Shown one piece after another: positions 47,672 to 57,056 of a DNA stretch of 64,000 nt. Below the pieces are notes generated by a model, which ran no database searches, was not told the origin of the DNA, and saw nothing but the letters and a program-made list of their open reading frames with translations. Source of the stretch: Vibrio splendidus. GTDB lineage: Bacteria > Pseudomonadota > Gammaproteobacteria > Enterobacterales > Vibrionaceae. Each line of letters opens with the position of its first letter. Within the stretch, counting starts at the first letter, position 1. Both the position numbers and the translations under genes were made by a program. The stretch spans positions 3,596,001 to 3,660,000 of the forward strand of contig NZ_AP025508.1 of NCBI RefSeq assembly GCF_024347615.1, read 5' to 3'.

Positions 47672-47993
47672 GCAACCCGTCACATTAGCTTATCACTGTT
47701 TAAAACAGCCATTAATAAACCGTCACCTATGTGGCGGTTTTTTTATGGCTGATCTTGATCTCAAATATCTTCGATAAAATTAAGGCAATCGCGGTTTTTT
47801 GTTAAGTTGATAACAATTCCATGCCGTACTTATAGGAGATTAGACCAGTAAATTGCTGCGATTTGCGCTGAATTAGCTATAATCTGGTTCTAATTTTTAA
47901 ATTTGGGTTTTTCTTACTGGAAATTAACCCCAAATTTTCAATAAAATGGCAACATTCACATTCGTAAACACGATAAAGGAAGATAGCCCCACA
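47672..47993. other. Intergenic region between acs and aroQ
   Basis: After the acs terminator comes the promoter region of aroQ-accBC: TATAAT at 47878-47883 with TTGCTG at 47853-47858 (19-nt spacer, not ideal). An AAATTTGGG/CCCAAATTT inverted repeat (47899-47937) lies in the likely leader. No gene is seen. Confidence 0.5.
47717..47745 (+). terminator. Terminator of acs
   Basis: AAACCGTCAC, loop CTAT, GTGGCGGTTT (one mismatch), then TTTTT. Confidence 0.85.
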
Positions 47994-48443
47994 ATGTCTA
48001 CAAAGTTTCGCATTCTAGTTTTAAATGGCCCAAACCTTAACCTGTTAGGCCTTAGAGAGCCTGCACACTACGGTTCTCAAACACTTGACCAGATTATTAG
48101 CTCTTTGACCGAGCAAGCGAAAACACAAGATGTTGAGCTGTCTCACTTACAGTCAAATCGTGAGTATGAACTGATTGAAGCTATCCATAGTGCTTATCAA
48201 AATGTTGATTTTATTATTATCAACCCAGCGGCCTTTACACATACCAGTGTGGCGTTGCGTGATGCACTACTTGGTGTTGCTATCCCATTTATTGAGGTTC
48301 ATCTATCGAATGTTCACGCACGTGAACCATTCCGTCACCACTCTTACCTATCTGATAAAGCAGAAGGTGTGATTTGTGGCTTAGGTGCCCAAGGTTATCA
48401 ATTTGCTTTGACGGCTGCGCTCAACAAGCTCAACGCAAAGTAA
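47994..48443 (+). CDS. aroQ: 3-dehydroquinate dehydratase, type II
   Basis: AroQ dehydrates 3-dehydroquinate to 3-dehydroshikimate in the shikimate pathway. The 149-aa dodecameric enzyme has [20 protein letters not shown] (about residues 8-27, with the catalytic Tyr), [13 protein letters not shown] (about residues 52-64), [16 protein letters not shown] (about residues 77-92) and [20 protein letters not shown]. An in-frame ATG at 47946 adds 16 unconserved residues. ATG 47994 fits the family N terminus. It precedes accB by 74 nt. Confidence 0.96.
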   Translation: MSTKFRILVLNGPNLNLLGLREPAHYGSQTLDQIISSLTEQAKTQDVELSHLQSNREYELIEAIHSAYQNVDFIIINPAAFTHTSVALRDALLGVAIPFIEVHLSNVHAREPFRHHSYLSDKAEGVICGLGAQGYQFALTAALNKLNAK

Positions 48444-48517
48444 ATAAAAACAACGAACTATTACTAACCTACTCAGTCAAAGAGTAAGTTCAATCAACAG
48501 ATAAAGAGAAAGAAACA

Positions 48518-48970
48518 ATGGATATTCGCAAAATCAAAAAGCTAATCGAATTGGTTGAAGAGTCTGGCATTTCTGAGCTAGAGATCTCTGAAGGTGAAGA
48601 GTCAGTACGAATCAGTCGTAACAGCCCTGTATCTGCAGCGCCTATTCAATATGCAGCGGCTCCAGCTCCTGTAGCGGCAGCAGCACCTGCGGCGGCACCT
48701 GTAGCAGCAGAAGCAGCAGCTCCTGCAGTTCCAGCTGGTCACCAAGTTCTTTCTCCAATGGTTGGTACTTTCTACGGCGCTCCAAGCCCAGATGCAAAAC
48801 CATTCGTTAAAGTTGGTCAATCTGTAACTGCTGGCGAAACTCTATGTATCGTTGAAGCAATGAAAATGATGAACCAAATCGAAGCTGATAAGTCTGGTGT
48901 TGTAACAGCAATCCTAGTTGAAGACGGTCAACCAGTAGAATTCGACCAAGCTCTAGTAATTATCGAATAA
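48518..48970 (+). CDS. accB: Biotin carboxyl carrier protein of acetyl-CoA carboxylase
   Basis: AccB carries biotin between the carboxylase and carboxyltransferase of acetyl-CoA carboxylase, the first step of fatty acid synthesis. The 150-aa product has an N-terminal helical region, an Ala/Pro-rich linker (about residues 42-75) and a biotinyl domain with the thumb and Lys116 in [10 protein letters not shown]. It is followed by accC after 15 nt, the universal accBC operon. GATAAAGAGAAAGAAACA precedes ATG. Confidence 0.98.
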   Translation: MDIRKIKKLIELVEESGISELEISEGEESVRISRNSPVSAAPIQYAAAPAPVAAAAPAAAPVAAEAAAPAVPAGHQVLSPMVGTFYGAPSPDAKPFVKVGQSVTAGETLCIVEAMKMMNQIEADKSGVVTAILVEDGQPVEFDQALVIIE

Positions 48971-48985
48971 TAGAGAGCACTTATT

Positions 48986-50329
48986 ATGTTAGATAAATTA
49001 GTAATCGCGAACCGTGGTGAAATTGCACTGCGTATTCTGCGAGCATGTAAAGAGCTTGGCATCAAAACGGTAGCGGTTCACTCAACAGCTGACCGCGATC
49101 TTAAGCACGTACTGCTTGCTGACGAAACCATTTGTATCGGTCCAGCTCGTGGTATCGATAGCTACCTAAACATCCCTCGTATCATCAGCGCAGCTGAAGT
49201 TACAGGTGCAGTAGCTGTTCACCCTGGCTACGGCTTCCTATCTGAAAATGCAGATTTTGCAGAACAGGTAGAGCGCAGTGGTTTTATCTTCGTTGGCCCT
49301 AAAGCTGAAACCATTCGCATGATGGGTGACAAAGTGTCAGCTATCACGTCAATGAAGAAAGCTGGCGTACCTTGTGTACCGGGTTCTGACGGCCCTCTTG
49401 ATGATGATGAAGTGAAAAACAAAGCGCACGCTAAGCGCATTGGTTTCCCTGTAATCATCAAGGCATCTGGCGGCGGCGGCGGTCGTGGTATGCGTGTTGT
49501 TCGTACTGAAAAAGAACTAACAGAAGCTATCGCAATGACTCGTGCTGAAGCAAAAGCATGTTTCAATAACGACATGGTTTACATGGAAAAATTCCTAGAA
49601 AATCCACGTCACATTGAAGTACAAGTGCTTGCAGATGGTCAAGGCAATGCTATCCACCTAGGTGAGCGTGACTGTTCAATGCAGCGTCGTCACCAGAAAG
49701 TTGTGGAAGAAGCGCCAGCACCAGGTATCACTGAAGAGATGCGTAAGTACATCGGTGACCGTTGTACTCGTGCATGTCTTGAGATTGGTTACCGCGGCGC
49801 AGGTACATTTGAATTCCTATACGAGAACGGTGAGTTCTACTTCATCGAAATGAACACTCGTATCCAGGTTGAGCACACGATCACTGAAATGGTAACGGGT
49901 ATCGACTTAGTGAAAGAGCAACTTCGCATTGCTGCTGGTCAGCCTCTATCATTCACACAGGATGATATTAAGCTGCGCGGCCACTCAATCGAATGTCGTA
50001 TCAACGCGGAAGATCCAGTTCGTTTCTTACCATCTCCAGGTAAGATCACGCGCTTCCATGCTCCAGGTGGTATGGGTGTTCGTTGGGAATCTCACATCTA
50101 TACTGGCTACACAGTACCACCACACTACGATTCAATGATCGGCAAGCTGATCACTTACGGTGAGAACCGTGACGTAGCGATTGCACGTATGAAGAACGCA
50201 CTAGCAGAAATGATTGTTGAAGGTATCAACGTCAATACTGAGCTGCAATTAGCGATTATGAACGACGAAAACTTCCAACACGGTGGGGCAAACATCCACT
50301 ACCTTGAGAAGAAGCTTGGTCTGCAATAG
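48986..50329 (+). CDS. accC: Biotin carboxylase subunit of acetyl-CoA carboxylase
   Basis: AccC carboxylates biotin on AccB using ATP and bicarbonate. The 447-aa dimer begins [25 protein letters not shown], has [14 protein letters not shown] (about residues 73-86) and the ATP-grasp glycine loop [15 protein letters not shown] (about residues 159-173). [20 protein letters not shown] and [22 protein letters not shown] (about residues 285-306) carry catalytic residues. GAGAGCAC precedes ATG. Confidence 0.98.
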   Translation: MLDKLVIANRGEIALRILRACKELGIKTVAVHSTADRDLKHVLLADETICIGPARGIDSYLNIPRIISAAEVTGAVAVHPGYGFLSENADFAEQVERSGFIFVGPKAETIRMMGDKVSAITSMKKAGVPCVPGSDGPLDDDEVKNKAHAKRIGFPVIIKASGGGGGRGMRVVRTEKELTEAIAMTRAEAKACFNNDMVYMEKFLENPRHIEVQVLADGQGNAIHLGERDCSMQRRHQKVVEEAPAPGITEEMRKYIGDRCTRACLEIGYRGAGTFEFLYENGEFYFIEMNTRIQVEHTITEMVTGIDLVKEQLRIAAGQPLSFTQDDIKLRGHSIECRINAEDPVRFLPSPGKITRFHAPGGMGVRWESHIYTGYTVPPHYDSMIGKLITYGENRDVAIARMKNALAEMIVEGINVNTELQLAIMNDENFQHGGANIHYLEKKLGLQ

Positions 50330-50367
50330 AAGCTAGTCTTCCGTAATACGTTCTCTGTAGAACAGTA

Positions 50368-50400
50368 ATAAATGCTCACTTCGGTGGGCATTTTTGTTTT
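50368..50400 (+). terminator. Terminator of accBC
   Basis: AAATGCTCAC, tetraloop TTCG, GTGGGCATTT, then TTG TTTT. Confidence 0.88.
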
Positions 50401-50517
50401 TAAACACTCGCAAAAATCAATCAATAATCCCTCTTATAATCCGCGGTGTTTTGATGAATTTGCTCATATTTTCTGCTAGACTCCCCATCCAATTTTTCTC
50501 ATATAGAAGATGCAGCC

Positions 50518-51405
50518 ATGCCTTGGATTCAAATCAAGCTTAATGCGACCAATGAAAATGCCGAACAAATCGGCGACATGTTAATGGAAGAGACTGGTGC
50601 TCTTTCCGTAACTTTCCTGGATGCACAAGATACTCCTGTATTTGAGCCTCTGCCGGGTGAAACTCGCCTTTGGGGTGATACTGACATTCTCGCGCTTTAC
50701 GACGCTGAGACTGATACTGGTGTCGTTCTAGCGCAGATTAAAGCAAGCAACATGTTCCCTGCAGACTTTGCTCATAAAGTAGAGCAAATTGAAGACAAGG
50801 ATTGGGAACGTGAATGGATGGACAACTTCCACCCAATGAAGTTTGGTGAGCGTTTATGGATCTGCCCTAGCTGGCGCGATATCCCTGAACCTGACGCTGT
50901 AAACGTAATGCTGGATCCCGGTCTTGCATTTGGTACAGGTACTCACCCGACAACGGCATTGTGTCTTGAGTGGCTTGAAGGCTTAGACCTTACAGGCAAA
51001 ACCGTGATCGATTTCGGTTGTGGTTCAGGCATCCTAGCGATCGCTGCGATCAAACTTGGCGCGGCAAAAGTTATCGGGATCGACATTGATCCTCAAGCCC
51101 TGCTTGCATCAAAAGACAACGCACAACGCAATGGCGTGGCAGAGCAACTAGAAGTCTTCTTACCACAAGATCAACCGGAAGGTTTACTTGCTGACGTTGT
51201 TGTTGCCAACATCCTTGCAGGCCCATTACGCGACCTTTCTGGCATCATTAAAGGCCTAGTTAAGCCAAATGGTGTACTTGCGATGTCGGGTGTTTTAGAT
51301 ACACAAGCGGAAGATGTTGCGACTTATTATCGTGATGAGCTTCACATTGATCCGATCATTGAACAACAAGAATGGTGTCGAATCTCAGGTCAGAAGCAAG
51401 GCTAG
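50518..51405 (+). CDS. prmA: Ribosomal protein L11 methyltransferase
   Basis: PrmA trimethylates several residues of ribosomal protein L11. The 295-aa protein has an N-terminal L11-binding domain (about residues 1-55) with [25 protein letters not shown] and a class I SAM methyltransferase domain. The motif [22 protein letters not shown] (about residues 134-155), the [23 protein letters not shown] loop (about residues 163-182), and [12 protein letters not shown] support it. It lies upstream of dusB-fis as in E. coli. Confidence 0.96.
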   Translation: MPWIQIKLNATNENAEQIGDMLMEETGALSVTFLDAQDTPVFEPLPGETRLWGDTDILALYDAETDTGVVLAQIKASNMFPADFAHKVEQIEDKDWEREWMDNFHPMKFGERLWICPSWRDIPEPDAVNVMLDPGLAFGTGTHPTTALCLEWLEGLDLTGKTVIDFGCGSGILAIAAIKLGAAKVIGIDIDPQALLASKDNAQRNGVAEQLEVFLPQDQPEGLLADVVVANILAGPLRDLSGIIKGLVKPNGVLAMSGVLDTQAEDVATYYRDELHIDPIIEQQEWCRISGQKQG

Positions 51406-51426
51406 GTAAGACTTTGAGCGCTAATT

Positions 51427-51480
51427 GATTGAAATTTAAACAAATTACAAAAACAAATTGTAAATGCTCAAATATTAGTC
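51427..51480. promoter_or_regulatory. Two Fis binding sites upstream of the dusB-fis promoter
   Basis: GATTGAAATTTAAAC (51427-51441) and GCTCAAATATTAGTC (51466-51480) each match the Fis core G-N2-YR-N2-W-N2-YR-N2-C exactly, with AT-rich centres 39 bp apart. Fis represses its own promoter in E. coli. Confidence 0.65.
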
Positions 51481-51517
51481 TTTTCACGCAGCGAAAAAAT
51501 GCGTAAAATGCGCGCCC
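51481..51517 (+). promoter_or_regulatory. dusB-fis promoter with GC-rich discriminator
   Basis: TTTTCA, 17 nt, TAAAAT (51504-51509), then the discriminator GCGCGCCC. The E. coli fis promoter has nearly the same layout, which confers stringent control and growth-rate dependence. Confidence 0.75.
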
Positions 51518-51546
51518 TTGCTGGTACAGAACTGTGATGACATTTT

Positions 51547-52515
51547 TTGAAAATCGGAAATTATCAACTTAAGAACAATCTAATCGTCGCTCCTATGGCT
51601 GGCGTAACGGATAGACCATTCCGTGAGTTGTGTCTTCGTTACGGTGCGGGGATGGCAGTCAGTGAAATGATGTCCTCCAATCCTAAAGTTTGGAAAACGT
51701 CAAAGTCTCAGCAGCGTATGGTACATGAAGGCGAATCGGGCATTCGTTCAGTACAAATCGCTGGTGCAGATCCACAGCTTATGGCCGAGGCTGCTCAATT
51801 TAATGTCGATAACGGTGCGCAAATCATCGATATCAACATGGGGTGTCCAGCCAAAAAAGTGAATAAGAAGCTTGCGGGCTCAGCCCTACTGCAGCATCCA
51901 GAACTCATTGAAGATATTCTGAAAGCGGTGGTAAATGCTGTCGACGTTCCAGTAACGTTGAAAACGCGCACAGGCTGGGACACAGACAACAGAAACTGTG
52001 TTCAAATCGCGAAAATAGCCGAAGACTGCGGCATACAAGCTCTTGCCCTTCATGGGAGAACTCGCGCTTGTATGTACAAAGGTGAGGCAGAATACAAACA
52101 CATTAAAGCAGCGAAACAAGCAGTATCTATTCCGGTTATCGCTAACGGTGATATCGATAGCCCGGAAAAAGCGAAGTTTGTGCTGGAGTACACCGGTGCT
52201 GATGCTTTAATGATAGGTCGACCTGCCCAAGGACGTCCTTGGATTTTTAACGAAATCCTACACTATTTGGAAAACGGCACCACGATGGACCCGCTCCCTA
52301 TTTCGGAAGTGAAAGACATCATGCTTGGTCATGTGAACGCTCTACATGAGTTTTATGGCGAGTTTTTAGGCCCCCGAATTGCTCGTAAGCATGTGGGTTG
52401 GTACCTAAAAGAACATGAACAAGCGAGTGAGTTTCGCCGTACCTTCAACGCATTCGAAGCAGGTGATCTGCAGCTTGAAGCGCTAGAAGGTTTTTTTGAT
52501 AACGTTGCACCATAA
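51547..52515 (+). CDS. dusB: tRNA-dihydrouridine synthase DusB
   Basis: DusB reduces specific uridines in the tRNA D loop, using FMN and NADPH. The 322-aa TIM-barrel enzyme shows [15 protein letters not shown] (about residues 16-30), [20 protein letters not shown] (about residues 97-116, with the catalytic Cys), [16 protein letters not shown] and [12 protein letters not shown]. The start is TTG at 51547: an in-frame stop (TGA 51538-51540) lies just upstream and the N terminus [18 protein letters not shown] fits the family. Weak initiation may keep DusB low while Fis is abundant. fis follows after 23 nt. Confidence 0.95.
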   Translation: MKIGNYQLKNNLIVAPMAGVTDRPFRELCLRYGAGMAVSEMMSSNPKVWKTSKSQQRMVHEGESGIRSVQIAGADPQLMAEAAQFNVDNGAQIIDINMGCPAKKVNKKLAGSALLQHPELIEDILKAVVNAVDVPVTLKTRTGWDTDNRNCVQIAKIAEDCGIQALALHGRTRACMYKGEAEYKHIKAAKQAVSIPVIANGDIDSPEKAKFVLEYTGADALMIGRPAQGRPWIFNEILHYLENGTTMDPLPISEVKDIMLGHVNALHEFYGEFLGPRIARKHVGWYLKEHEQASEFRRTFNAFEAGDLQLEALEGFFDNVAP

Positions 52516-52538
52516 TTACGAGAAGAGCTAGACCGAAT

Positions 52539-52835
52539 ATGTTCGAACAAAATCTGACTTCAGAAGCATTGACAGTAACTACAGTTACATCACAAGACCA
52601 AATCACGCAGAAACCACTACGTGACTCAGTTAAAGCATCATTGAAAAATTACCTTGCTCAATTAAACGGTCAAGAAGTCAGCGAGTTATACGAATTAGTA
52701 TTAGCTGAAGTTGAACAGCCACTACTAGACACTATCATGCAGTACACTCGCGGTAACCAAACTCGCGCAGCAACCATGATGGGTATTAACCGCGGTACTC
52801 TTCGCAAGAAACTTAAAAAATACGGCATGAACTAA
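52539..52835 (+). CDS. fis: DNA-binding protein Fis
   Basis: Fis is a nucleoid protein that bends DNA, activates rRNA promoters and stimulates site-specific recombination; its level peaks on outgrowth. The 98-aa product ends with the C-terminal [35 protein letters not shown] identical in pattern to enterobacterial Fis. The N-terminal part has the flexible beta-hairpin arms ([20 protein letters not shown]). It is cotranscribed with dusB from a promoter with GC discriminator and two Fis sites. Confidence 0.98.
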   Translation: MFEQNLTSEALTVTTVTSQDQITQKPLRDSVKASLKNYLAQLNGQEVSELYELVLAEVEQPLLDTIMQYTRGNQTRAATMMGINRGTLRKKLKKYGMN

Positions 52836-52860
52836 TCGTTCTTTCGTAATTTATTGAATG

Positions 52861-52898
52861 GAAAGCCAAGCTCATTTTTTGAGTTTGGCTTTTTTTTG
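52861..52898 (+). terminator. Terminator of dusB-fis
   Basis: AAAGCCAAGCTCA pairs with TGAGTTTGGCTTT (one mismatch) around TTTTTT, then five more T. Confidence 0.9.
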
Positions 52899-52925
52899 GC
52901 TTGTCGATCCGTGACAGGCGGCTAA

Positions 52926-53366
52926 TTACTCTCCAGTGCGACAGCAGCGCTCTTTATCAACGTTTGCTGAATCCAAGGCTGCCAGAATAGAACAATGGCT
53001 TGCATCGTCGTCTACGTGGCCACAACACGCATCATTGATCTTTTTAAGTGCAGTGCGAATCTTGGTTAACTCGGTAATCTTCTCATCGATCATCTCTAGT
53101 TTTGCTGAGGTAATTGATTTCACTTCAGCGCAACTGTGCTGTGTGGCTTCGAGACGAATCTCAAGCAATTCTTTAATCTCGTCCAGACTCAGTCCCAACG
53201 CTTTAGATTTGAGAATAAACGTTACCTGTTTCTGGTTATTTTCATCATATAGGCGATAACCCGACTCACTGCGACTGGCTGGCGCGATCAGGTTATTCTT
53301 CTCATAAAATCGTAAGGTATCGGCTGTCACACCGCATCGTTTCGCTAATTCACCGATCTGAAACAT
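52926..53366 (-). CDS. zntR: MerR-family zinc-responsive regulator ZntR
   Basis: ZntR distorts the zntA promoter to activate zinc efflux when zinc is in excess. The 146-aa protein has the MerR winged helix (FQIGELAKRCGVTADTLRFYEKNNLI), a dimerisation helix and metal ligands matching E. coli ZntR: Cys79 in TQHSCAEVK, Cys114-Cys115-Gly-His in NDACCGHV, and Cys125 in ASHCSIL. Two further Cys lie at the end (RCCRTGE). The frame opens at 53390, but ATG 53366 has TAGGA before it. The target zntA is not in the window. Confidence 0.9.
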   Translation of the reverse strand: MFQIGELAKRCGVTADTLRFYEKNNLIAPASRSESGYRLYDENNQKQVTFILKSKALGLSLDEIKELLEIRLEATQHSCAEVKSITSAKLEMIDEKITELTKIRTALKKINDACCGHVDDDASHCSILAALDSANVDKERCCRTGE

Positions 53367-53691
53367 GTTTTTTCCTACTGTTCCGTCCATTCCACAATTA
53401 ACCTTATCGTTACTTTTCAGGCTGAAATGGCACTTTTCATAATTAATTTTGAGATGCCAAACGATTGCGCGAGCTTTTTTGTAATAAATTAGTTAGAATC
53501 TGCGCCATCAAATTTGGAGTTGGTTATCTTATAGCTTAATCATAAGACTAACCCAAAAGGTCTTTACCAAAACTGGCCAATATTTTATCTCTTACTGGTA
53601 TCTAAGATAATCCACGCTAAGAAGATAGAAACAAGTTCTTTTTTGGCAAATATCTTTATTTTAACCCCATGAATTTGAGGAAGATGGAAGC
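53367..53691. other. Intergenic region between zntR and purH
   Basis: Divergent spacer. It holds a PurR-box-like site (separate entry), a -10-like TAGAAT near 53492, and a leader hairpin GGTTA-CTTAT/ATAAG-TAACC at 53522-53553. No gene is seen. Confidence 0.5.
53455..53470. promoter_or_regulatory. PurR-box-like site upstream of purH
   Basis: TGCCAAACGATTGCGC matches 11 of 16 positions of ACGCAAACGTTTGCGT, with the central CAAACG and TTGCG intact. purH is a PurR target in E. coli. Confidence 0.5.
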
Positions 53692-55302
53692 ATGAATAAC
53701 GCTCGTCCAATTCGCCGCGCTCTCATCAGCGTATCAGACAAAACTGGTATCGTTGAATTTGCACAAGCTCTTGCTAACCGTGGTGTAGATATCCTATCTA
53801 CCGGTGGCACTGCTCGCCTGCTTGCTGAAAAAGGCATCTCTGTTACAGAAGTATCTGACTACACTGGTTTCCCAGAAATGATGGATGGCCGTGTTAAGAC
53901 TCTGCACCCAAAAGTTCATGGTGGTGTTCTAGGCCGTCGTGGCCAAGATGATGACGTGATGGAAACTCACGGTATCAACCCTATCGATATGGTTGTTGTA
54001 AACCTATACCCATTCGCAGAAACCGTTGCTAAAGAAGGTTGTACCCTTGCTGACGCTGTTGAGAACATCGACATCGGTGGCCCTACAATGGTTCGCTCTG
54101 CGGCTAAAAACCACAAAGACGTAACGATCGTTGTAAACGCACACGACTACGAGCGTGTTGTGGCTGAAATGGACGCGAACGAGAAATCTCTAACCCTAGA
54201 GACTCGCTTCGACCTAGCTATCGCAGCATTCGAACACACGGCTTCTTACGACGGTATGATCGCAAACTACTTCGGCACTATGGTTCCATCATACGGTGCC
54301 TCTCTACTTGATGAAGAAGGAAAGAAGGCTGACGAAGAGTCTAAATTCCCTCGCACGTTCAACCAACAGTTCGAGAAGAAGCAAGACATGCGCTACGGTG
54401 AGAACAGCCACCAAGCAGCAGCATTCTACGTTGAAGCGAACCCTGAAGAAGCATCTGTATCTACTGCTCGCCAAATTCAAGGTAAAGCCCTTTCTTACAA
54501 CAACATCGCTGACACTGACGCAGCACTTGAGTGTGTGAAAGAGTTCAACCAGCCAGCATGTGTGATCGTTAAGCACGCTAACCCATGTGGTGTAGCACTA
54601 GGTGAAGACATCCTAGAAGCTTACGACCGTGCATTCAAAACAGACCCAACGTCTGCATTTGGCGGCATCATCGCTTTCAACCGTGAGCTAGACGCTGCAA
54701 CAGCAACGGCTATCACTGAGCGTCAATTCGTTGAAGTTATCATTGCACCATCAGTTTCTGCTGAAGCAGTAGCAATCGTAGCAGCTAAGAAAAACCTTCG
54801 CCTACTTGAGTGTGGCGAGTGGACAACGAAGACAACTGGTTTTGACGTGAAACGCGTTAACGGCGGCCTGCTAGTTCAAGACCGCGACCAAGGCATGGTT
54901 TCTGAAGACGATCTAAAAGTAGTTTCTAAGCGTCAACCAACGGCTGAAGAGCTAAAAGATGCTCTATTCTGCTGGAAAGTAGCGAAGTACGTTAAATCTA
55001 ACGCTATCGTTTACTCGAAAGGTGACATGACGGTTGGTGTTGGCGCAGGCCAAATGAGCCGCGTTTACTCAGCGAAGATCGCAGGCATCAAAGCGGCAGA
55101 CGAAGGTCTACAGGTTGAAGGTTGTGTGATGGCATCAGATGCATTCTTCCCATTCCGTGACGGTATCGACGCGGCAGCAGAAGCTGGCATCAAGTGTGTT
55201 ATCCAACCGGGTGGCTCTATGCGTGATGACGAAGTTATCGCTGCAGCAGACGAACACGGCATGGCGATGATCTTTACGGGCATGCGTCACTTCCGCCACT
55301 AA
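53692..55302 (+). CDS. purH: Bifunctional AICAR transformylase/IMP cyclohydrolase PurH
   Basis: PurH carries out the last two steps of IMP synthesis: formylation of AICAR with 10-formyl-tetrahydrofolate and ring closure. The 536-aa protein has the N-terminal MGS-like IMPCH domain (about residues 1-150, [18 protein letters not shown] and [12 protein letters not shown]) and the C-terminal AICARFT domain (about residues 150-530). [11 protein letters not shown] (about residues 295-305) includes the catalytic Lys-His and [18 protein letters not shown] lies near the end. GAGGAAGATGGAAGC precedes ATG. purD follows after a spacer with two large hairpins. Confidence 0.98.
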   Translation: MNNARPIRRALISVSDKTGIVEFAQALANRGVDILSTGGTARLLAEKGISVTEVSDYTGFPEMMDGRVKTLHPKVHGGVLGRRGQDDDVMETHGINPIDMVVVNLYPFAETVAKEGCTLADAVENIDIGGPTMVRSAAKNHKDVTIVVNAHDYERVVAEMDANEKSLTLETRFDLAIAAFEHTASYDGMIANYFGTMVPSYGASLLDEEGKKADEESKFPRTFNQQFEKKQDMRYGENSHQAAAFYVEANPEEASVSTARQIQGKALSYNNIADTDAALECVKEFNQPACVIVKHANPCGVALGEDILEAYDRAFKTDPTSAFGGIIAFNRELDAATATAITERQFVEVIIAPSVSAEAVAIVAAKKNLRLLECGEWTTKTTGFDVKRVNGGLLVQDRDQGMVSEDDLKVVSKRQPTAEELKDALFCWKVAKYVKSNAIVYSKGDMTVGVGAGQMSRVYSAKIAGIKAADEGLQVEGCVMASDAFFPFRDGIDAAAEAGIKCVIQPGGSMRDDEVIAAADEHGMAMIFTGMRHFRH

Positions 55303-55316
55303 TTTCCTCTTCGTAT

Positions 55317-55415
55317 TTGGCACTGTGGCATCGTTAGCTGCTTTCGCCCACCCCGGTCACATAGCGGACTATGCTCCCGGGGATGGGCTCAATTGCTGCC
55401 TAGCCACATCACCAA
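55317..55415. repeat. ERIC-like imperfect palindrome between purH and purD
   Basis: Nested arms pair over about 99 bp: TTGG/CCAA, TGTGGC/GCCACA, GCCCA/TGGGC, CCCCGG/CCGGGG, and CATAG/CTATG around a short centre. The core GCCCACCCCGGTCAC, then GCTCCCGGGGAT, resembles the ERIC core TCACCCCAGTCAC/GCTCCTGGGGAT on one strand. This is likely a vibrio relative of the ERIC/IRU class. Confidence 0.7.
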
Positions 55416-55482
55416 CTACTTTGAGCAAAACTTATAATTTTGTTTTTTAAATATTCCGATATTTGAAATACGTAGAGCAAGT

Positions 55483-55560
55483 CAGTGACTTTAGTTCAAG
55501 GAAAACACGCGGAGCTTATGACCATAAGTGAGCATGTTTGACACAGAAATAAAGGCTCTG
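55483..55560. repeat. Second imperfect palindrome in the purH-purD spacer
   Basis: CAGTGACTTTA pairs with TAAAGGCTCTG (two mismatches), TTC with GAA, AAACAC-GC with GCATGTTT, and CTTAT with ATAAG in the middle. The whole of about 78 bp can form one long stem. The pattern is reminiscent of dispersed vibrio intergenic repeats, which I cannot confirm here. Confidence 0.55.
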
Positions 55561-55584
55561 AAGCAGCTATAAGGATTTTAAAAC

Positions 55585-56874
55585 ATGAATGTATTGATTA
55601 TCGGTGCTGGCGGTCGTGAGCATGCACTTGGTTGGAAAGCGGCACAAAACCCAAACGTTGAAACAGTATTCATTGCTCCAGGCAACGCAGGTACTGCACT
55701 TGAGCCGAAACTAGAGAACGTAAACATCGGCGTTGAAGACATCGCTGGTTTAGTCGCGTTTGCTCAAGATAAAAAAATCGAACTGACTATCGTGGGCCCT
55801 GAAGCACCATTGGTTATCGGTGTGGTTGATGCATTCCGCGAAGTTGGCCTACCAATCTTTGGCCCAACTCAAGCGGCAGCACAGCTTGAAGGCTCTAAAG
55901 CATTCACTAAAGACTTCCTAGCTCGTCATGATATCCCAACAGGTTACTACTCAAACTTCACTGAGATTGAGCCAGCTATCGCTTACGTTCGCGAGCAAGG
56001 TGCTCCAATCGTAGTGAAAGCTGACGGTCTTGCCGCGGGTAAAGGCGTTATCGTTGCGATGACCCTTGAAGAAGCAGAAGACGCAATCAAAGACATGCTA
56101 GCAGGCAACGCATTTGGCGAAGCAGGCAGCCGCGTGGTGATTGAAGAATTCCTTGAAGGCGAAGAAGCAAGCTTCATCGTAATGGTTGATGGTTCAAGCG
56201 TGCTTCCTATGGCCACCAGCCAAGATCACAAACGTGTGGGCGACAAAGACACTGGGCCGAACACGGGCGGCATGGGTGCTTACTCTCCTGCGCCGGTTGT
56301 AACTCCAGAAATCCACAACCGTATCCTTGAAGAAGTTATCTACCCAACGGTACGTGGCATGGACGCGGAAGGCGCACCTTACACAGGTTTCCTTTACGCT
56401 GGCCTAATGATCGATGCTGACGGCACACCTAAAGTTATCGAATACAACTGCCGCTTTGGCGACCCTGAAACGCAACCTATCATGATGCGTATGGAGTCAG
56501 ACCTTGTTGAACTTTGCCTAATGGCTATCGACGAGAAGCTCGACGAAGCAGAATCGAAGTGGGATCCACGCGCTTCAATCGGTGTTGTTCTTGCGGCTGG
56601 CGGTTACCCTGCTGACTACACAAAAGGTGACGTTATTTCACTACCAACAAGCGAAGTTGAAGGCCAAAAGGTTTTCCACGCGGGTACGACAAATAATAAA
56701 GCTGGCGACGTTGTGACAAACGGCGGTCGTGTACTTTGTGCAACAGCACTGGGCAATACAGTTTCTGAGGCTCAAGAGCGCGCTTACGCGTTGACGAAGC
56801 AAGTTAGCTGGAATGGTATGTTCCACCGCAATGACATTGGTTACCGTGCGATTGCGCGCGAACAAGAGCAGTAA
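55585..56874 (+). CDS. purD: Phosphoribosylamine-glycine ligase PurD
   Basis: PurD (GARS) joins phosphoribosylamine and glycine with ATP in purine synthesis. The 429-aa ATP-grasp enzyme shows MNVLIIGAGGREHALGWKAAQN (about residues 1-22), GPEAPLVIGVVDAFRE, KADGLAAGKGVIVAMT (about residues 146-161), and the signature RFGDPETQPIMMRM (about residues 291-304). ATAAGGATTTTAAAAC precedes ATG. In E. coli purHD is one operon; here the spacer of 282 nt is occupied by repeats, so a second promoter or processing is possible. Confidence 0.97.
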   Translation: MNVLIIGAGGREHALGWKAAQNPNVETVFIAPGNAGTALEPKLENVNIGVEDIAGLVAFAQDKKIELTIVGPEAPLVIGVVDAFREVGLPIFGPTQAAAQLEGSKAFTKDFLARHDIPTGYYSNFTEIEPAIAYVREQGAPIVVKADGLAAGKGVIVAMTLEEAEDAIKDMLAGNAFGEAGSRVVIEEFLEGEEASFIVMVDGSSVLPMATSQDHKRVGDKDTGPNTGGMGAYSPAPVVTPEIHNRILEEVIYPTVRGMDAEGAPYTGFLYAGLMIDADGTPKVIEYNCRFGDPETQPIMMRMESDLVELCLMAIDEKLDEAESKWDPRASIGVVLAAGGYPADYTKGDVISLPTSEVEGQKVFHAGTTNNKAGDVVTNGGRVLCATALGNTVSEAQERAYALTKQVSWNGMFHRNDIGYRAIAREQEQ

Positions 56875-56935
56875 ACAATCTTGTTGCTCGCTTACTTTCC
56901 AATAACAGTAAGCAAATGACAGCAAGTGAATAACA

Positions 56936-56967
56936 GAAAAAGGCGCCTCAATAGGCGCCTTTTTATT
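56936..56967. terminator. Bidirectional terminator of purD and the DUF1481 gene
   Basis: AAAAAGGCGCCT, loop CAAT, AGGCGCCTTTTT is symmetrical between two converging units. Confidence 0.9.
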
Positions 56968-57056
56968 ATCTCATCTATACAAGAAACTGTATTTTTACAG
57001 GCAAATAAGCACTTAGCCTACAGTAGGCCAAATACTCTTAATTCTTTAATTGCTTT

